In this document: in pieces, positions 44,463 to 53,653 of the stretch
Numbering within the stretch: the first letter of the stretch is position 1
Layout of the letters: the number at the start of each line of letters is the position of its first letter
DNA from: a marine actinobacterium MedAcidi-G1
GTDB taxonomy: Bacteria; Actinomycetota; Acidimicrobiia; Acidimicrobiales; MedAcidi-G1
Assembly: GCA_000817085.1 (NCBI GenBank)
Contig: JUEM01000003.1
Location: 48,881-112,880 of the forward strand
Length of the DNA stretch: 64,000 nt
Direction: 5' to 3'
The notes under the pieces: model-generated
The model's database searches: none
Told to the model about the DNA's origin: nothing
The model's input: the letters and a program-made list of their open reading frames with translations, nothing else
Position numbers and translations under genes: made by a program

Positions 44463-44586
44463 GTGATAGTGAAATACTTCATTCAGGCCTTCCAAACGCC
44501 TGCGAAAGCCATAAATTACGGTAACCTTCGACAGGTACGCAGCTTTGGCTTTGCTTATTTATCAAAGGGAAACCGGTCTTAAAACG
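44463..44586 (+). promoter_or_regulatory. Gap between the two complex I operons
   Basis: 124 nt, one of the largest gaps in the 36-gene block and the likeliest place for an internal promoter. It contains TAGTGAAATACTTCATTC (44467-44484), one good and one poor Rex half-site with the correct 4-nt spacing (10 of 14 consensus positions). No clear -35/-10 pair could be assigned. Confidence 0.35.
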
Positions 44587-44952
44587 ATGTCTGAATTTCT
44601 TCGCAACTGGCTTACAGTTTTAATCTTTGGAGGTGTAGGGATTCTTCTTGTATCCGTTTTTTTAGGGTTAGGAAGTTTGCTTAGGCCCAGTCGAGATACA
44701 CCTCAAAAAAGAATTAATTATGAGTCAGGTGTTGATCCGCAAGGTGACATGTGGAGCCAAGCTAATATTAGATATTACGTTTTCGCTTTGATGTTTGTTC
44801 TATTTGATGTTGAGGCCGTATTTATTTTTCCATGGGCTGCGCGTCTTGAGGTATACGGTCTTTTTGGTTTAGTCGAAATGTTTATCTTTATCTTTATCTT
44901 GGCTTTGGGGCTTCTCTATGCCTGGAGAAAGCGATTACTACGATGGGTTTAG
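44587..44952 (+). CDS. nuoA: NADH-quinone oxidoreductase subunit A (complex I-2)
   Basis: 121 residues from the ATG at 44587; a TTG at 44545 would add 14 residues without family similarity. Three helices, with [16 protein letters not shown] (Cys of the usual YECG motif replaced by Ser) and [12 protein letters not shown]. Clearly diverged from the first copy. First gene of the 11-gene operon; overlaps nuoB by 10 nt. Confidence 0.92.
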   Translation: MSEFLRNWLTVLIFGGVGILLVSVFLGLGSLLRPSRDTPQKRINYESGVDPQGDMWSQANIRYYVFALMFVLFDVEAVFIFPWAARLEVYGLFGLVEMFIFIFILALGLLYAWRKRLLRWV

Positions 44953-45443
44953 TAGAAAATGGCAAATTGCCAGGTCCTTTGACCAAACTATTGAATATAA
45001 GTCGAAAATATTCCCTTTGGGTATATCAATGGGGACTTGCATGTTGTGCAATAGAAATGGGTGCTGCCTTTGCTTCTCCGCGATATGACGTTATGAGATT
45101 AGGTGTTATTCCTTTTCCTGCAAGTCCGCGTCAAGCTGATTTAGTTGTTATATCTGGGACAGTTACAGACAAGATGGCTCCAGCTGTAAGGCGACTTTAT
45201 GAACAAATGCCTGAGCCAAAATATGTGATTTCTATGGGGTCTTGCGCAAATTGTGGGGGGCCTTATTGGGATAGTTATTCGGTCACTAAAGGTGTTGATC
45301 AGATAATACCTGTGGATGTCTATGTTCCCGGCTGTCCGCCTCGACCGGAAGCATTATTAGAAGGAATTGTTTTACTGCAAGAACGAATAGCTTCAGAAGA
45401 TATGACTGATCGATGGAATCGAGATCCAATTGTCGTCACCTGA
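44943..45443 (+). CDS. nuoB: NADH-quinone oxidoreductase subunit B (complex I-2)
   Basis: 166 residues. Cluster N2 cysteines are in [23 protein letters not shown] and [10 protein letters not shown], so the cluster is intact. Shorter C-terminal tail than the first copy. It begins 10 nt inside nuoA and ends 14 nt inside nuoC. Confidence 0.94.
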   Translation: MGLVENGKLPGPLTKLLNISRKYSLWVYQWGLACCAIEMGAAFASPRYDVMRLGVIPFPASPRQADLVVISGTVTDKMAPAVRRLYEQMPEPKYVISMGSCANCGGPYWDSYSVTKGVDQIIPVDVYVPGCPPRPEALLEGIVLLQERIASEDMTDRWNRDPIVVT

Positions 45444-46137
45444 TACTAATGCAGAAGAAATTGTTGAAGAGTCAATAGAGCCTCAAGAAGAACTCGTTAC
45501 TGATGAGAAGCGTGAAGCCTTTATCGGTAGCATCACGCAAGATTTGGGCAGTGGTTTTGTTGATTCTCACATAGACCCCGAGACCGATGTATGGGTAAGA
45601 GTAACTCAAGAAGCTTGGTTAGAAACTGCAAAGATTCTTTTTGAGAAACATGGGATGAATTTCTTTAGTTTCCTCTCTGCAATTGATTGGAAGCCCTCAC
45701 CATTTGGTCGAGAGATGGATTCGGCTATAGATGATCTTGACGATGAAGTGATTGTTGAAACTGAAATGGAATGGGGTATAGCAGGTGGGGAAAAGCGTTT
45801 TCAACTACTTGCTCGCGTTCATAACCCTTCCACACATATGGGTGTCAATCTAAAGGCTGACTTAGAAGGTGATTTCCCAGAAGTTGATACGTGGACTCCC
45901 GTGTATCCAGGCGCTAACTGGCACGAACGAGAAGTAAAGGAAATGTTTGGAATTTCGTTTAAAAACCATCCGAATATGGTGAATCTTTACTTACCGACTG
46001 AATTTGAAGGCCATCCACTTCGGAAGGACTTTCCTTTACTTTCCAGAAGAGCTAAACCCTGGCCTGGAATTGTTGACGTAGAGCTCATGCCTGGAGAGGG
46101 TGATGACGAGGCTGAAGAATTAGGAGAAGAAACCTGA
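45430..46137 (+). CDS. nuoC: NADH-quinone oxidoreductase subunit C (complex I-2)
   Basis: 235 residues, 30-kDa-type, with [19 protein letters not shown] and [20 protein letters not shown]. An acidic N-terminal extension of about 40 residues and an insertion near 90-120 distinguish it from the first copy. TTG start overlapping nuoB by 14 nt is the only one giving that extension; a later start cannot be excluded. Confidence 0.9.
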   Translation: MSSPDTNAEEIVEESIEPQEELVTDEKREAFIGSITQDLGSGFVDSHIDPETDVWVRVTQEAWLETAKILFEKHGMNFFSFLSAIDWKPSPFGREMDSAIDDLDDEVIVETEMEWGIAGGEKRFQLLARVHNPSTHMGVNLKADLEGDFPEVDTWTPVYPGANWHEREVKEMFGISFKNHPNMVNLYLPTEFEGHPLRKDFPLLSRRAKPWPGIVDVELMPGEGDDEAEELGEET

Positions 46138-47309
46138 TGAGTAATGAAGCTTCAGCCCAGCAGCTTTCTTATATAGAAAATCAAGCAAGTGATGCAAGAG
46201 TCAATATTGAACTTGAAACAGAAGGTATGACCCTAAATTTAGGGCCCCAGCATCCAGCTACGCATGGGACTTTAAGAATCATTGTTCGTTTAGACGGTGA
46301 ACAAGTTGTGTCCGCCGAACCTGTGATGGGTTACATGCATCGTGGGTATGAGAAACTTACAGAGGTTAGAACCTATCCGCAGGTAACAACTCTGGTAAAC
46401 AGAATTGATTGGTTGGGGAGTTTTGCCAATGAGGTTCCGTTCATCCTTGCAGCCGAAAGGCTTATGGAGGTAGAAGCTCCCGCAAGGGCGCAATGGATAA
46501 GAACTGCTTTATTCGAACTGTCTCGAATAGCAAATGTTGTTTTGTTCCTAGGCGATATGGCAGTTCAGTTAGGTGCAACAACCCCCGTTTTTTATGCATT
46601 TCGGGATAGGGAGTTTGTTTTAAATCAAATTGAATCAGTTACTGGTGGGCGATTTCATCCAAATTTTGATCGTATAGGTGGAATAAAAGACGATCTACCA
46701 AAGGGTTGGATACAGGAAACTAAAGATGTGCTTGTCCGTATTAATTCTTTTTGCGAAGAGATGGAAGATCTTGTAGTTGGGAATGAAATTTTTCAAACCA
46801 GAACTAGAGGAATTGGAATAATCCCGGCTGATACAGGTCTTGCTTACGGACTTTCTGGAGCTAACATTCGATCGAGTGGAGTTGATTGGGATTTGAGGAG
46901 AGATGGTGGAGTAGGTCTTATTCACGATCAGCTCGATTGGAAAGTTTGGACGCATCCAGATGGAGATTCATTTGCGCGATATTGGGTACGTCTGCAGGAA
47001 GTCAGAGAGTCTTGTAAAATGGTGGGTCAAATTCTTGACGGAATACCCTCAGGACCAATAATGGCTAAAGTCCCAAGAATCATAAAAGTGCCTCCTGGCG
47101 AAGCATATGTAGAAACAGAGAATCCTCTTGGAATAATGGGTTATTACGTTATTTCCAAGGGTGATTTGGTTCCTTACAGAGTGAAAATACGCTCAGCTTC
47201 GTTTAATAATGTCTCAATTACACCATGGGTTTTGAAAGGTGTTTACGTCCCCGATGTCATTTCTATTTTGGCGAGTTTGTATTTCATATTAGGAGATATT
47301 GACCGATGA
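46137..47309 (+). CDS. nuoD: NADH-quinone oxidoreductase subunit D (complex I-2)
   Basis: 390 residues. LNLGPQHPATHGTLRIIVRL and GYMHRGYEKLTEVRTYPQ match the 49-kDa subunit. Arg69 in HRG is the residue equivalent to Arg85 of the mature mammalian 49-kDa subunit, the site methylated by NDUFAF7; the first copy has Thr there. It is followed directly by nuoH, with no E, F or G gene. Confidence 0.94.
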   Translation: MSNEASAQQLSYIENQASDARVNIELETEGMTLNLGPQHPATHGTLRIIVRLDGEQVVSAEPVMGYMHRGYEKLTEVRTYPQVTTLVNRIDWLGSFANEVPFILAAERLMEVEAPARAQWIRTALFELSRIANVVLFLGDMAVQLGATTPVFYAFRDREFVLNQIESVTGGRFHPNFDRIGGIKDDLPKGWIQETKDVLVRINSFCEEMEDLVVGNEIFQTRTRGIGIIPADTGLAYGLSGANIRSSGVDWDLRRDGGVGLIHDQLDWKVWTHPDGDSFARYWVRLQEVRESCKMVGQILDGIPSGPIMAKVPRIIKVPPGEAYVETENPLGIMGYYVISKGDLVPYRVKIRSASFNNVSITPWVLKGVYVPDVISILASLYFILGDIDR

Positions 47310-48343
47310 CAGTTTTTAATTTAGCTATAGAACTGGCTTACTGGCAGCAAACTGTAATTAGATCAATCCTGGGGTTGGTAGCAGTGCTTCTTCCTGCGGG
47401 AACTCTTGTTTATCTTTATTTATTCAAGATGATGAGTTTTATGCAAAGTCGATTGGGTCCTATGGAAGCGGGTCCTTACGGTTCATTACAGCTTTTAGCA
47501 GAAGTTGGAAAATTTCTTCAGAAAGAAGATTTGTTTCCAAGAGCTGCAGACAGGGTAGTTTTCAAAGCAGCTCCATTTGTGGTTTTAGCTTCAACTTTTT
47601 TACTAGTTTTAGTTCTACCAGCGGGTCCAGACGCCTGGTTCATAAATATTGATACCGGAGTATTTTTAGCCTTAGCTGTTTCTTCAATCTCGGTAATAGG
47701 AATTCTCATGGCAGGTTGGGGCTCCGCCAGTAAATACTCGCTGATCGGTGGGTTGCGAGCAGCAGGACAACTTGTTGCATATGAGCTGCCTCTTGTTTTA
47801 GCTGTAATGGGTGTTGTAATTCAAGCAGGCACTTTGAACGTTCAAGAAATTGTTCTAGCTCAAGCAAATGGAGAAATTTTCGGTTGGGGTGGGATTGGTA
47901 ATCCTTTTATAATTACTCAGTTCTTAGGTTTTATGATTTTTCTTGTAGCCATTCAAGCGGAACTAACTCAACCACCTTTTGATATGCCGGTTGCTGAGTC
48001 AGAGATTGTTACTGGTTACTTAACTGAATACACAGGAATGAGATTTTTGCTTTTCTTTATAGGAGAGTTCGCCACCGCTGGAATTTTCTCAGCGTTAGCT
48101 GCAACATTTTTCCTTGGCGGCTGGTATATACCTGGGTTAGATCCGACGAGTAATCTTTTCAACCTTATTGGACCTTTGGTTTTGGTAGGGAAAATGTTGC
48201 TTGTTTCATTCCTTATTTTCTGGTTCCGTTTTACATACCCCAGATTTCGTGAGGATCAATTACAACAACTTGCTTGGAAAGTATTGGTACCGCTCTCATT
48301 GGTAAATATTGTTGCTACTGGCGTATTGAAAGTGGTTTTCTAA
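47306..48343 (+). CDS. nuoH: NADH-quinone oxidoreductase subunit H (complex I-2)
   Basis: 345 residues, eight helices; quinone-channel loop [18 protein letters not shown] and [14 protein letters not shown] near the N-terminus. ATGA overlap with nuoD: this 4-nt junction shows that nuoEFG are truly absent, not degraded. TAATG junction with nuoI. Confidence 0.94.
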   Translation: MTVFNLAIELAYWQQTVIRSILGLVAVLLPAGTLVYLYLFKMMSFMQSRLGPMEAGPYGSLQLLAEVGKFLQKEDLFPRAADRVVFKAAPFVVLASTFLLVLVLPAGPDAWFINIDTGVFLALAVSSISVIGILMAGWGSASKYSLIGGLRAAGQLVAYELPLVLAVMGVVIQAGTLNVQEIVLAQANGEIFGWGGIGNPFIITQFLGFMIFLVAIQAELTQPPFDMPVAESEIVTGYLTEYTGMRFLLFFIGEFATAGIFSALAATFFLGGWYIPGLDPTSNLFNLIGPLVLVGKMLLVSFLIFWFRFTYPRFREDQLQQLAWKVLVPLSLVNIVATGVLKVVF

Positions 48344-48852
48344 TGGCTTTTTCTGTAAGAGTTCCGGGTTTGATAAAAGGTTTAGGTGTTACTTTCAGGA
48401 CTTTAATTAGAACCCTAACTAAAGGTTCGCACACAGTTCAATATCCTCGAGTGAAAGAGGCACCCACTCTTCGAGCTAGAGGAGTGATTGCACTGCACGA
48501 AGAGAATTGCACTTCTTGCATGCTTTGTGCACGTGAATGTCCTGATTGGTGTATCTACATTGAAGGGCATAAGTATAAAGCTCCACCCAGAAGACCTGGC
48601 GGTAAACCGCGACAGAAAAACGCTTTGGATCGTTTTGATATTGATTTTGCACTTTGTATGTATTGCGGTATTTGCGTTGAAGTTTGCCCTTTTGAAGCTC
48701 TTTTTTGGTCACCAGAATTTGAATTCTCTGAACCTAAATTGGCTGATTTACTTCATGACAAAGGTCAATTATCAAAGTGGATGGAAACTGTGCCTGAATT
48801 TGAAGAATATGAAGATGGCAGCGAAGCTAAACAGCTAAAGGTTCCACGTTAA
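48343..48852 (+). CDS. nuoI: NADH-quinone oxidoreductase subunit I (complex I-2)
   Basis: 169 residues from the ATG at 48343 (an upstream reading inside nuoH is a shadow). Two [4Fe-4S] motifs, [18 protein letters not shown] and [18 protein letters not shown]. In enzymes lacking the NADH module this subunit is the likely entry point for ferredoxin electrons. Confidence 0.94.
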   Translation: MAFSVRVPGLIKGLGVTFRTLIRTLTKGSHTVQYPRVKEAPTLRARGVIALHEENCTSCMLCARECPDWCIYIEGHKYKAPPRRPGGKPRQKNALDRFDIDFALCMYCGICVEVCPFEALFWSPEFEFSEPKLADLLHDKGQLSKWMETVPEFEEYEDGSEAKQLKVPR

Positions 48853-49406
48853 TGGTTGGTTTCTTTTTTTCTCAGGTTCAGGGTTTGGACCCATTAACAA
48901 GTGATGAGGTTTTAGTCGCTCAAAATGTTTTTTTTGGGCTTATTGCTTTAGTAATGATTCTTGCAGCATTGAAAATGGTTACAACGGAAAATATTGTCCA
49001 TGCTGCTCTTTATCTAGTTATTGTTTTGGCTGGGGCGGCAGGAATGTTCATACTTTTGGGGGCTGAATTTGTTGCAGTTACACAAATTCTTGTTTACATA
49101 GGTGCAATAATTGTTCTTTTTCTTTTTGGAATAATGCTTACAAAAGGTTCATTTGGAACCGAAGAGGGAGAACAGAGAGAACGAAATCGAATGGCTATTT
49201 TGTTAGGAGTGTTGATAGTCGCGGTTACTTCAGGGTCGTTTATTGACAGCTTTCGAGATGCGGAATTAAATCGTCAGGCTCCAAGCACTACAGCTGATAT
49301 CGGGGACACGATTTTTGGTCAGTTCATCATTCCATTTGAAGCTATTTCGGTTTTGTTACTTGCAGCCTTAATCGGATCAGTTGTTGTTGCGAGGAGGGAT
49401 CAGTAA
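48852..49406 (+). CDS. nuoJ: NADH-quinone oxidoreductase subunit J (complex I-2)
   Basis: 184 residues, five helices, with TQILVYIGAIIVLFLFGIML as the family helix 3. TAATG junctions on both sides, typical of this operon. Confidence 0.92.
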   Translation: MVGFFFSQVQGLDPLTSDEVLVAQNVFFGLIALVMILAALKMVTTENIVHAALYLVIVLAGAAGMFILLGAEFVAVTQILVYIGAIIVLFLFGIMLTKGSFGTEEGEQRERNRMAILLGVLIVAVTSGSFIDSFRDAELNRQAPSTTADIGDTIFGQFIIPFEAISVLLLAALIGSVVVARRDQ

Positions 49407-49705
49407 TGCTATTAAACCAGTTTCTGATTCTTTCTGCAGTACTTTTTTCCATTGGAGTTTATGGAGTAGTGACAAGACGTAATGGCGTTATGGTCCTGAT
49501 GTCAATAGAGCTAATTCTTAATTCAGTAAATATCAACCTTGTTGCCTTCGCTGCTTTCAGGGAAGCAATCCCAGGAGAGGTATTTGCGCTTTTTGTAATT
49601 GCAGTTGCAGCAGCTGAAGTAGGCGTAGGGTTAGCCATGGTTTTATTGCTTTATCGTAATCGTCGTAATATCGACCTTGCCAGAATTGATTCGATGAAGG
49701 GCTAA
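49406..49705 (+). CDS. nuoK: NADH-quinone oxidoreductase subunit K (complex I-2)
   Basis: 99 residues, three helices; MSIELILNSVNINLVAF and VAAAEVGVGLAMVLLL keep both buried glutamates. Confidence 0.93.
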   Translation: MLLNQFLILSAVLFSIGVYGVVTRRNGVMVLMSIELILNSVNINLVAFAAFREAIPGEVFALFVIAVAAAEVGVGLAMVLLLYRNRRNIDLARIDSMKG

Positions 49706-49709
49706 TGTG

Positions 49710-52001
49710 ATGATCGAATTATTAGCAGCTACGACTTCGTCCTTAACCTCAATCCCGTTGGGAATAACTCAAGAGGGAAATTGGTTTTTACAGAACGCAT
49801 GGCTGATACCACTCATACCTGCCTTGTCATTTGTTGGGATACTTTTTTTTGGTAAACGTTTACCTCGCGGAGGTTCAGAGCTTGGAATAGCTGCGTTGTT
49901 AGCTGTTTTTCTTCTATCAATATGTACCGGATTCGCTTGGATGGATCATCGAGATAATTTTCATGGAGAAGAAATAAGTCAAACCATTATAAATGGTGAG
50001 CATGGTGAGCATGGTGAGCATGGTGAGCATGGTGAGCATGGTGAGCATGGTGAGCATGGTGAGCATGGTGAGCACGGTGAACCGTCTTTAGCTGTGGTCA
50101 ATACAGCAACTTGGTTTGTAACAGGAGGTGTTGAATTCTCTGTTGGAACACTTGTCGACGGCCCAGCAGTGATGATGTTATTTGTAGTTACTTTGGTTTC
50201 TTTATTAGTTCATATTTATTCGACAGATTATGTGGCTGGTGACCGAAGGTTCACACACTTTTTCGCCTTTCTTTCCCTTTTCAGTGCTTCAATGCTCCTA
50301 CTCGTAATTTCTGAAAACACACTGCAGTTACTGGTCTCCTGGGAACTAGTAGGCCTATGCTCTTTTGCACTGATAGGTCACTGGTGGGAAGAAAAAGACA
50401 ATTCGAACGCTGCCTTAAAGGCATTTCTAACTAACCGCGTCGGAGACATGGGATTACTAATTGGGGTGACAATCCTATTCTTTGCTTCGGGAGAAATGAT
50501 TCCAGACTCTTTCGGTTCTTTCTCTATAGCTACGACTAACACATTAGCTTCATCAGGTTTGCTTTCGCACAGCACTTTACTGATAGCCGCTTGCTGTCTT
50601 ATGGCTGCAGTTATGTCTAAATCTGGCCAGTTCTTTTTACATACCTGGTTACCTGATGCAATGGCAGGACCTACGCCTGTATCAGCTCTTATTCATGCTG
50701 CAACCATGGTTGTAGCTGGAGTCTTTATGATCGCCCGGCTATACGGAGTTTTCTTTGAAGGGTTTTCCATAGGAGGAAGTTCTATAAATTTAATGGCTCT
50801 TGTGGGAGGCTTTACAACCCTTGTAGGAGCATGTTTAGCTTTTGTCCAACGGGACATCAAAAAAGTTCTTGCATATTCAACAATTTCACAACTTGGTTAC
50901 ATGGTCATGGCATTAGGAGTAGGAGCTTGGACTGCGGCAATGTTCCATCTTTTCACACACGCTTTCTTTAAAGCATGCCTATTTTTAGGTTCGGGATCTG
51001 TTGCGCACTCAGTTCATAGTTTTGATATGAAATCAGACATGGGTGGACTAAGAAAAGTAATGCCACAAACATATCGAACCTTCATAATCGGGTCCATTGC
51101 TCTAGCAGGCCTACCACCTTTCGCGGGATTTTGGTCTAAAGATGAAATACTCGTTGGAACGGGGGGATGGGGAATCATGGGGGGCACAAATGGTAACGGC
51201 TCCTATACGTTCATGTTGGTAATGGGAATGATCACAGCAGCTCTGACGGCAGCGTATATGACTAGGTGTGTTTATTTAACCTTTTTTGGTGAATTTAGAG
51301 GCCACGGTAATCCCCACGAATCTGGCCCACGAATCACCATTCCTCTCTGGATTTTGGCAGTACTAGCAGTTTTTGCTGGGTTCCTAAATTTACCTAAAGG
51401 CTTTCAACTAGTCCCTGAATCACTCCAAGAAAGATTTGGTCACTATGTCGAACCTGTAGCCGGGTATTTCCCCAAAATTTCACATGCTACCCCAAGTTGG
51501 TCACTAGCAATAATTTCAACAATTATTGTAGTAGCAGGTATTTCACTCGCATGGAATTATTACTTTGTGAAAGTAGAAAAAGCTTCAAAAGAGAGCGGTC
51601 AAAGCCTAACAGAATTACCAGATGGGCTTACTACACGTTTGACTATAGCTAGAATGGGACACACACTTCTTGTCAACAAGTACTACTTAGATCATCTCTA
51701 TACCGGAATTATTACCCGAGCCGTTAAAGAACCGATAGCAGAATTAACCTATCGATCGAACCAAGAAATCTTGGATCGCACCGTAGATACCGTTGGCCGA
51801 ACCGCAGTACGAGTTGGTCAACTTAATTACCACAAGATAGACCAAAAAATTGTTGATGGTTTTGTCAACGCTTCTGGTCGCATTTCATCGGACAGCGGTG
51901 AAGAACTTCGTAAAATTCAATCCGGAAAAGTTCAGAGCTACGCAGCTATTTTGTTTGCTGCTGCGACGATTTTAGCCGGTTTACTCATAGTCATTGTGTA
52001 G
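49710..52001 (+). CDS. nuoL: NADH-quinone oxidoreductase subunit L (complex I-2), with (Gly-Glu-His)9 insertion
   Basis: 763 residues from the ATG at 49710 (a GTG 3 nt earlier also in frame). It is about 100 residues longer than copy 1. Nine Gly-Glu-His triplets occupy about residues 96-122, between the second and third helices, a loop expected on the positive side of the membrane. [19 protein letters not shown] is the core motif. The His/Glu run is unusual in NuoL and could bind metal or buffer protons (speculative). Confidence 0.93.
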   Translation: MIELLAATTSSLTSIPLGITQEGNWFLQNAWLIPLIPALSFVGILFFGKRLPRGGSELGIAALLAVFLLSICTGFAWMDHRDNFHGEEISQTIINGEHGEHGEHGEHGEHGEHGEHGEHGEHGEPSLAVVNTATWFVTGGVEFSVGTLVDGPAVMMLFVVTLVSLLVHIYSTDYVAGDRRFTHFFAFLSLFSASMLLLVISENTLQLLVSWELVGLCSFALIGHWWEEKDNSNAALKAFLTNRVGDMGLLIGVTILFFASGEMIPDSFGSFSIATTNTLASSGLLSHSTLLIAACCLMAAVMSKSGQFFLHTWLPDAMAGPTPVSALIHAATMVVAGVFMIARLYGVFFEGFSIGGSSINLMALVGGFTTLVGACLAFVQRDIKKVLAYSTISQLGYMVMALGVGAWTAAMFHLFTHAFFKACLFLGSGSVAHSVHSFDMKSDMGGLRKVMPQTYRTFIIGSIALAGLPPFAGFWSKDEILVGTGGWGIMGGTNGNGSYTFMLVMGMITAALTAAYMTRCVYLTFFGEFRGHGNPHESGPRITIPLWILAVLAVFAGFLNLPKGFQLVPESLQERFGHYVEPVAGYFPKISHATPSWSLAIISTIIVVAGISLAWNYYFVKVEKASKESGQSLTELPDGLTTRLTIARMGHTLLVNKYYLDHLYTGIITRAVKEPIAELTYRSNQEILDRTVDTVGRTAVRVGQLNYHKIDQKIVDGFVNASGRISSDSGEELRKIQSGKVQSYAAILFAAATILAGLLIVIV
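49995..50075 (+). repeat. Nine tandem copies of GGTGAGCAT inside nuoL-2
   Basis: 81 nt, 9 x 9 nt, in frame, encoding (Gly-Glu-His)9. Eight copies are identical; the last ends CAC instead of CAT, still His. Same unit length as the repeat in nuoL-1 but a different sequence, position and amino acid content. Confidence 0.97.
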
Positions 52002-52013
52002 GAGATATTAAAC

Positions 52014-53651
52014 ATGGATAACTTGCTTGACAGTTGGGGCCTTACTGTGGCCACTTTCTCACCTCTTGTAGGTGCGTTAGTTATGTTTCTCATTCCAAAA
52101 GAAAAAGAATATGAGCATAAAATAATTGCTCTTGTAACTTCTCTTTGGGTCGCTTTTGTGGGGTTCATGCTCCTCATATGGTTTGATCTTGACGCTACTG
52201 AAAAGCTTCAATATGTCGTAGACAAAAGTTGGATAGATGCAATTCATAGCCGTTATGTTGTAGGACTTGACGGAATTTCTCTTCCTTTGTTGTTGCTTAC
52301 AGTGCTCATAGTTCCACTTTGCATTGTTTACAGTTGGAATCATTTTCCTGATCCAAAAAATCCAAAAACATTTTTAATATTGATCCTTGTCTTAGAGACA
52401 GGCATGATTGGCACTTTCGTTGCACAAGACATGGTTCTTTTCTTTGTTTTCTTCGAGGTTGTTTTATTACCAATGTTTTTTATGATTGCCGTTTGGGGGG
52501 GACCAAACAGAAAATACGCTTCCCTAAAATTCTTTCTGTACACCCTTTTCGGATCAGCACTAATGCTCGTGAGTTTCCTTTCCCTCTTTTTCTTGACGGG
52601 AGCGGAGTCATTTGTCTTTAGTGAAATCGCCGACAACGTTGTCGCCCACACTGTTTCCCGAACTGCACAGCTTTGGATATTTGGTGGGATGTTCCTTGGT
52701 TTCGGAATCAAAGTTCCCATGTTCCCCTTCCATACATGGTTGCCTGACGCTCACACTGAAGCACCGACTGTAGGGTCTGTAATACTTGCAGCTGTCTTGC
52801 TCAAGCTCGGAACTTATGGATTCGTCAGAATAGCAATTCCCCTACTCCCTGACGCAGCAGTTGAATGGGCACCATGGATAGGACTACTGGCTGTAATTGG
52901 AATCATTTACGGAGCATTCTGTTGTTTGGCGCAAACAGATATGAAACGATTAATTGCGTTCTCTTCAGTTGCTCACATGGGATTCGTAATGCTTGGAATT
53001 TCTACTCTTACTGATTTTGGAATTAATGCTGCCATTATGGGCATGGTTGCCCATGGCCTCATAACAGGAATGCTCTTCTTCTTAGCAGGGTCAATGAAAG
53101 AGCGATATCACACACTAGAAATCAAGAGGTTAGGTGGACTACTTGTACAAGCACCAAAAATGGGTTGGATTTTAGGATTTTGCGCAATGGCATCTCTTGG
53201 GCTGCCAGGACTCGCAGGATTCTGGGGAGAATTCCCCGCGATACTTTCTGCATACAATCCTGCAAATGGTTTGCCGGTAGAAACGTTTAGAACATTCATG
53301 GTGATAGCAGCATTAGGAACAGTTCTCGCTGCCGGTTACTTATTGTGGTTGCTTCAAAGATCAGCATTTGGTACTCCAAAAGAAGAATTTGCTGAAGACC
53401 CCAATATTTATGACACTACAAAAACAGAATGGATCGCATGGGCACCCCTTCTCGCTTTGATACTAGCGATAGGTATTTACCCAAATCTTGTTTTCAGAGC
53501 TACAGATGCAGCAGTAGATGCATCTTTGACTCCATGTCTGACTATTGATGCAGATAAATCAACTCATGAAGAAATTGAGTCGGCGCATTGTTCAGAAGTT
53601 TATGGTTTGAGCGACCATGGACCTGATGATCACACGGCATCGAAGGGTTAA
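52014..53651 (+). CDS. nuoM: NADH-quinone oxidoreductase subunit M (complex I-2)
   Basis: 545 residues, about 14 helices; PFHTWLPDAHTEAPTVGSVI and FFVFFEVVLLPMFFMI are conserved. The C-terminal 40 residues after the last helix are a polar tail with several His and Asp, not usual in the family. nuoN follows after 2 nt. Confidence 0.93.
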   Translation: MDNLLDSWGLTVATFSPLVGALVMFLIPKEKEYEHKIIALVTSLWVAFVGFMLLIWFDLDATEKLQYVVDKSWIDAIHSRYVVGLDGISLPLLLLTVLIVPLCIVYSWNHFPDPKNPKTFLILILVLETGMIGTFVAQDMVLFFVFFEVVLLPMFFMIAVWGGPNRKYASLKFFLYTLFGSALMLVSFLSLFFLTGAESFVFSEIADNVVAHTVSRTAQLWIFGGMFLGFGIKVPMFPFHTWLPDAHTEAPTVGSVILAAVLLKLGTYGFVRIAIPLLPDAAVEWAPWIGLLAVIGIIYGAFCCLAQTDMKRLIAFSSVAHMGFVMLGISTLTDFGINAAIMGMVAHGLITGMLFFLAGSMKERYHTLEIKRLGGLLVQAPKMGWILGFCAMASLGLPGLAGFWGEFPAILSAYNPANGLPVETFRTFMVIAALGTVLAAGYLLWLLQRSAFGTPKEEFAEDPNIYDTTKTEWIAWAPLLALILAIGIYPNLVFRATDAAVDASLTPCLTIDADKSTHEEIESAHCSEVYGLSDHGPDDHTASKG

Positions 53652-53653
53652 TA

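Noticed and set aside
47300..47312. Remnants of nuoEFG between nuoD-2 and nuoH-2
   Set aside because: The two genes overlap by 4 nt, leaving no space for decayed genes.
40739..50075. 9-nt tandem arrays as CRISPR or mobile repeats
   Set aside because: Units are directly adjacent without spacers, in frame and inside nuoL genes.
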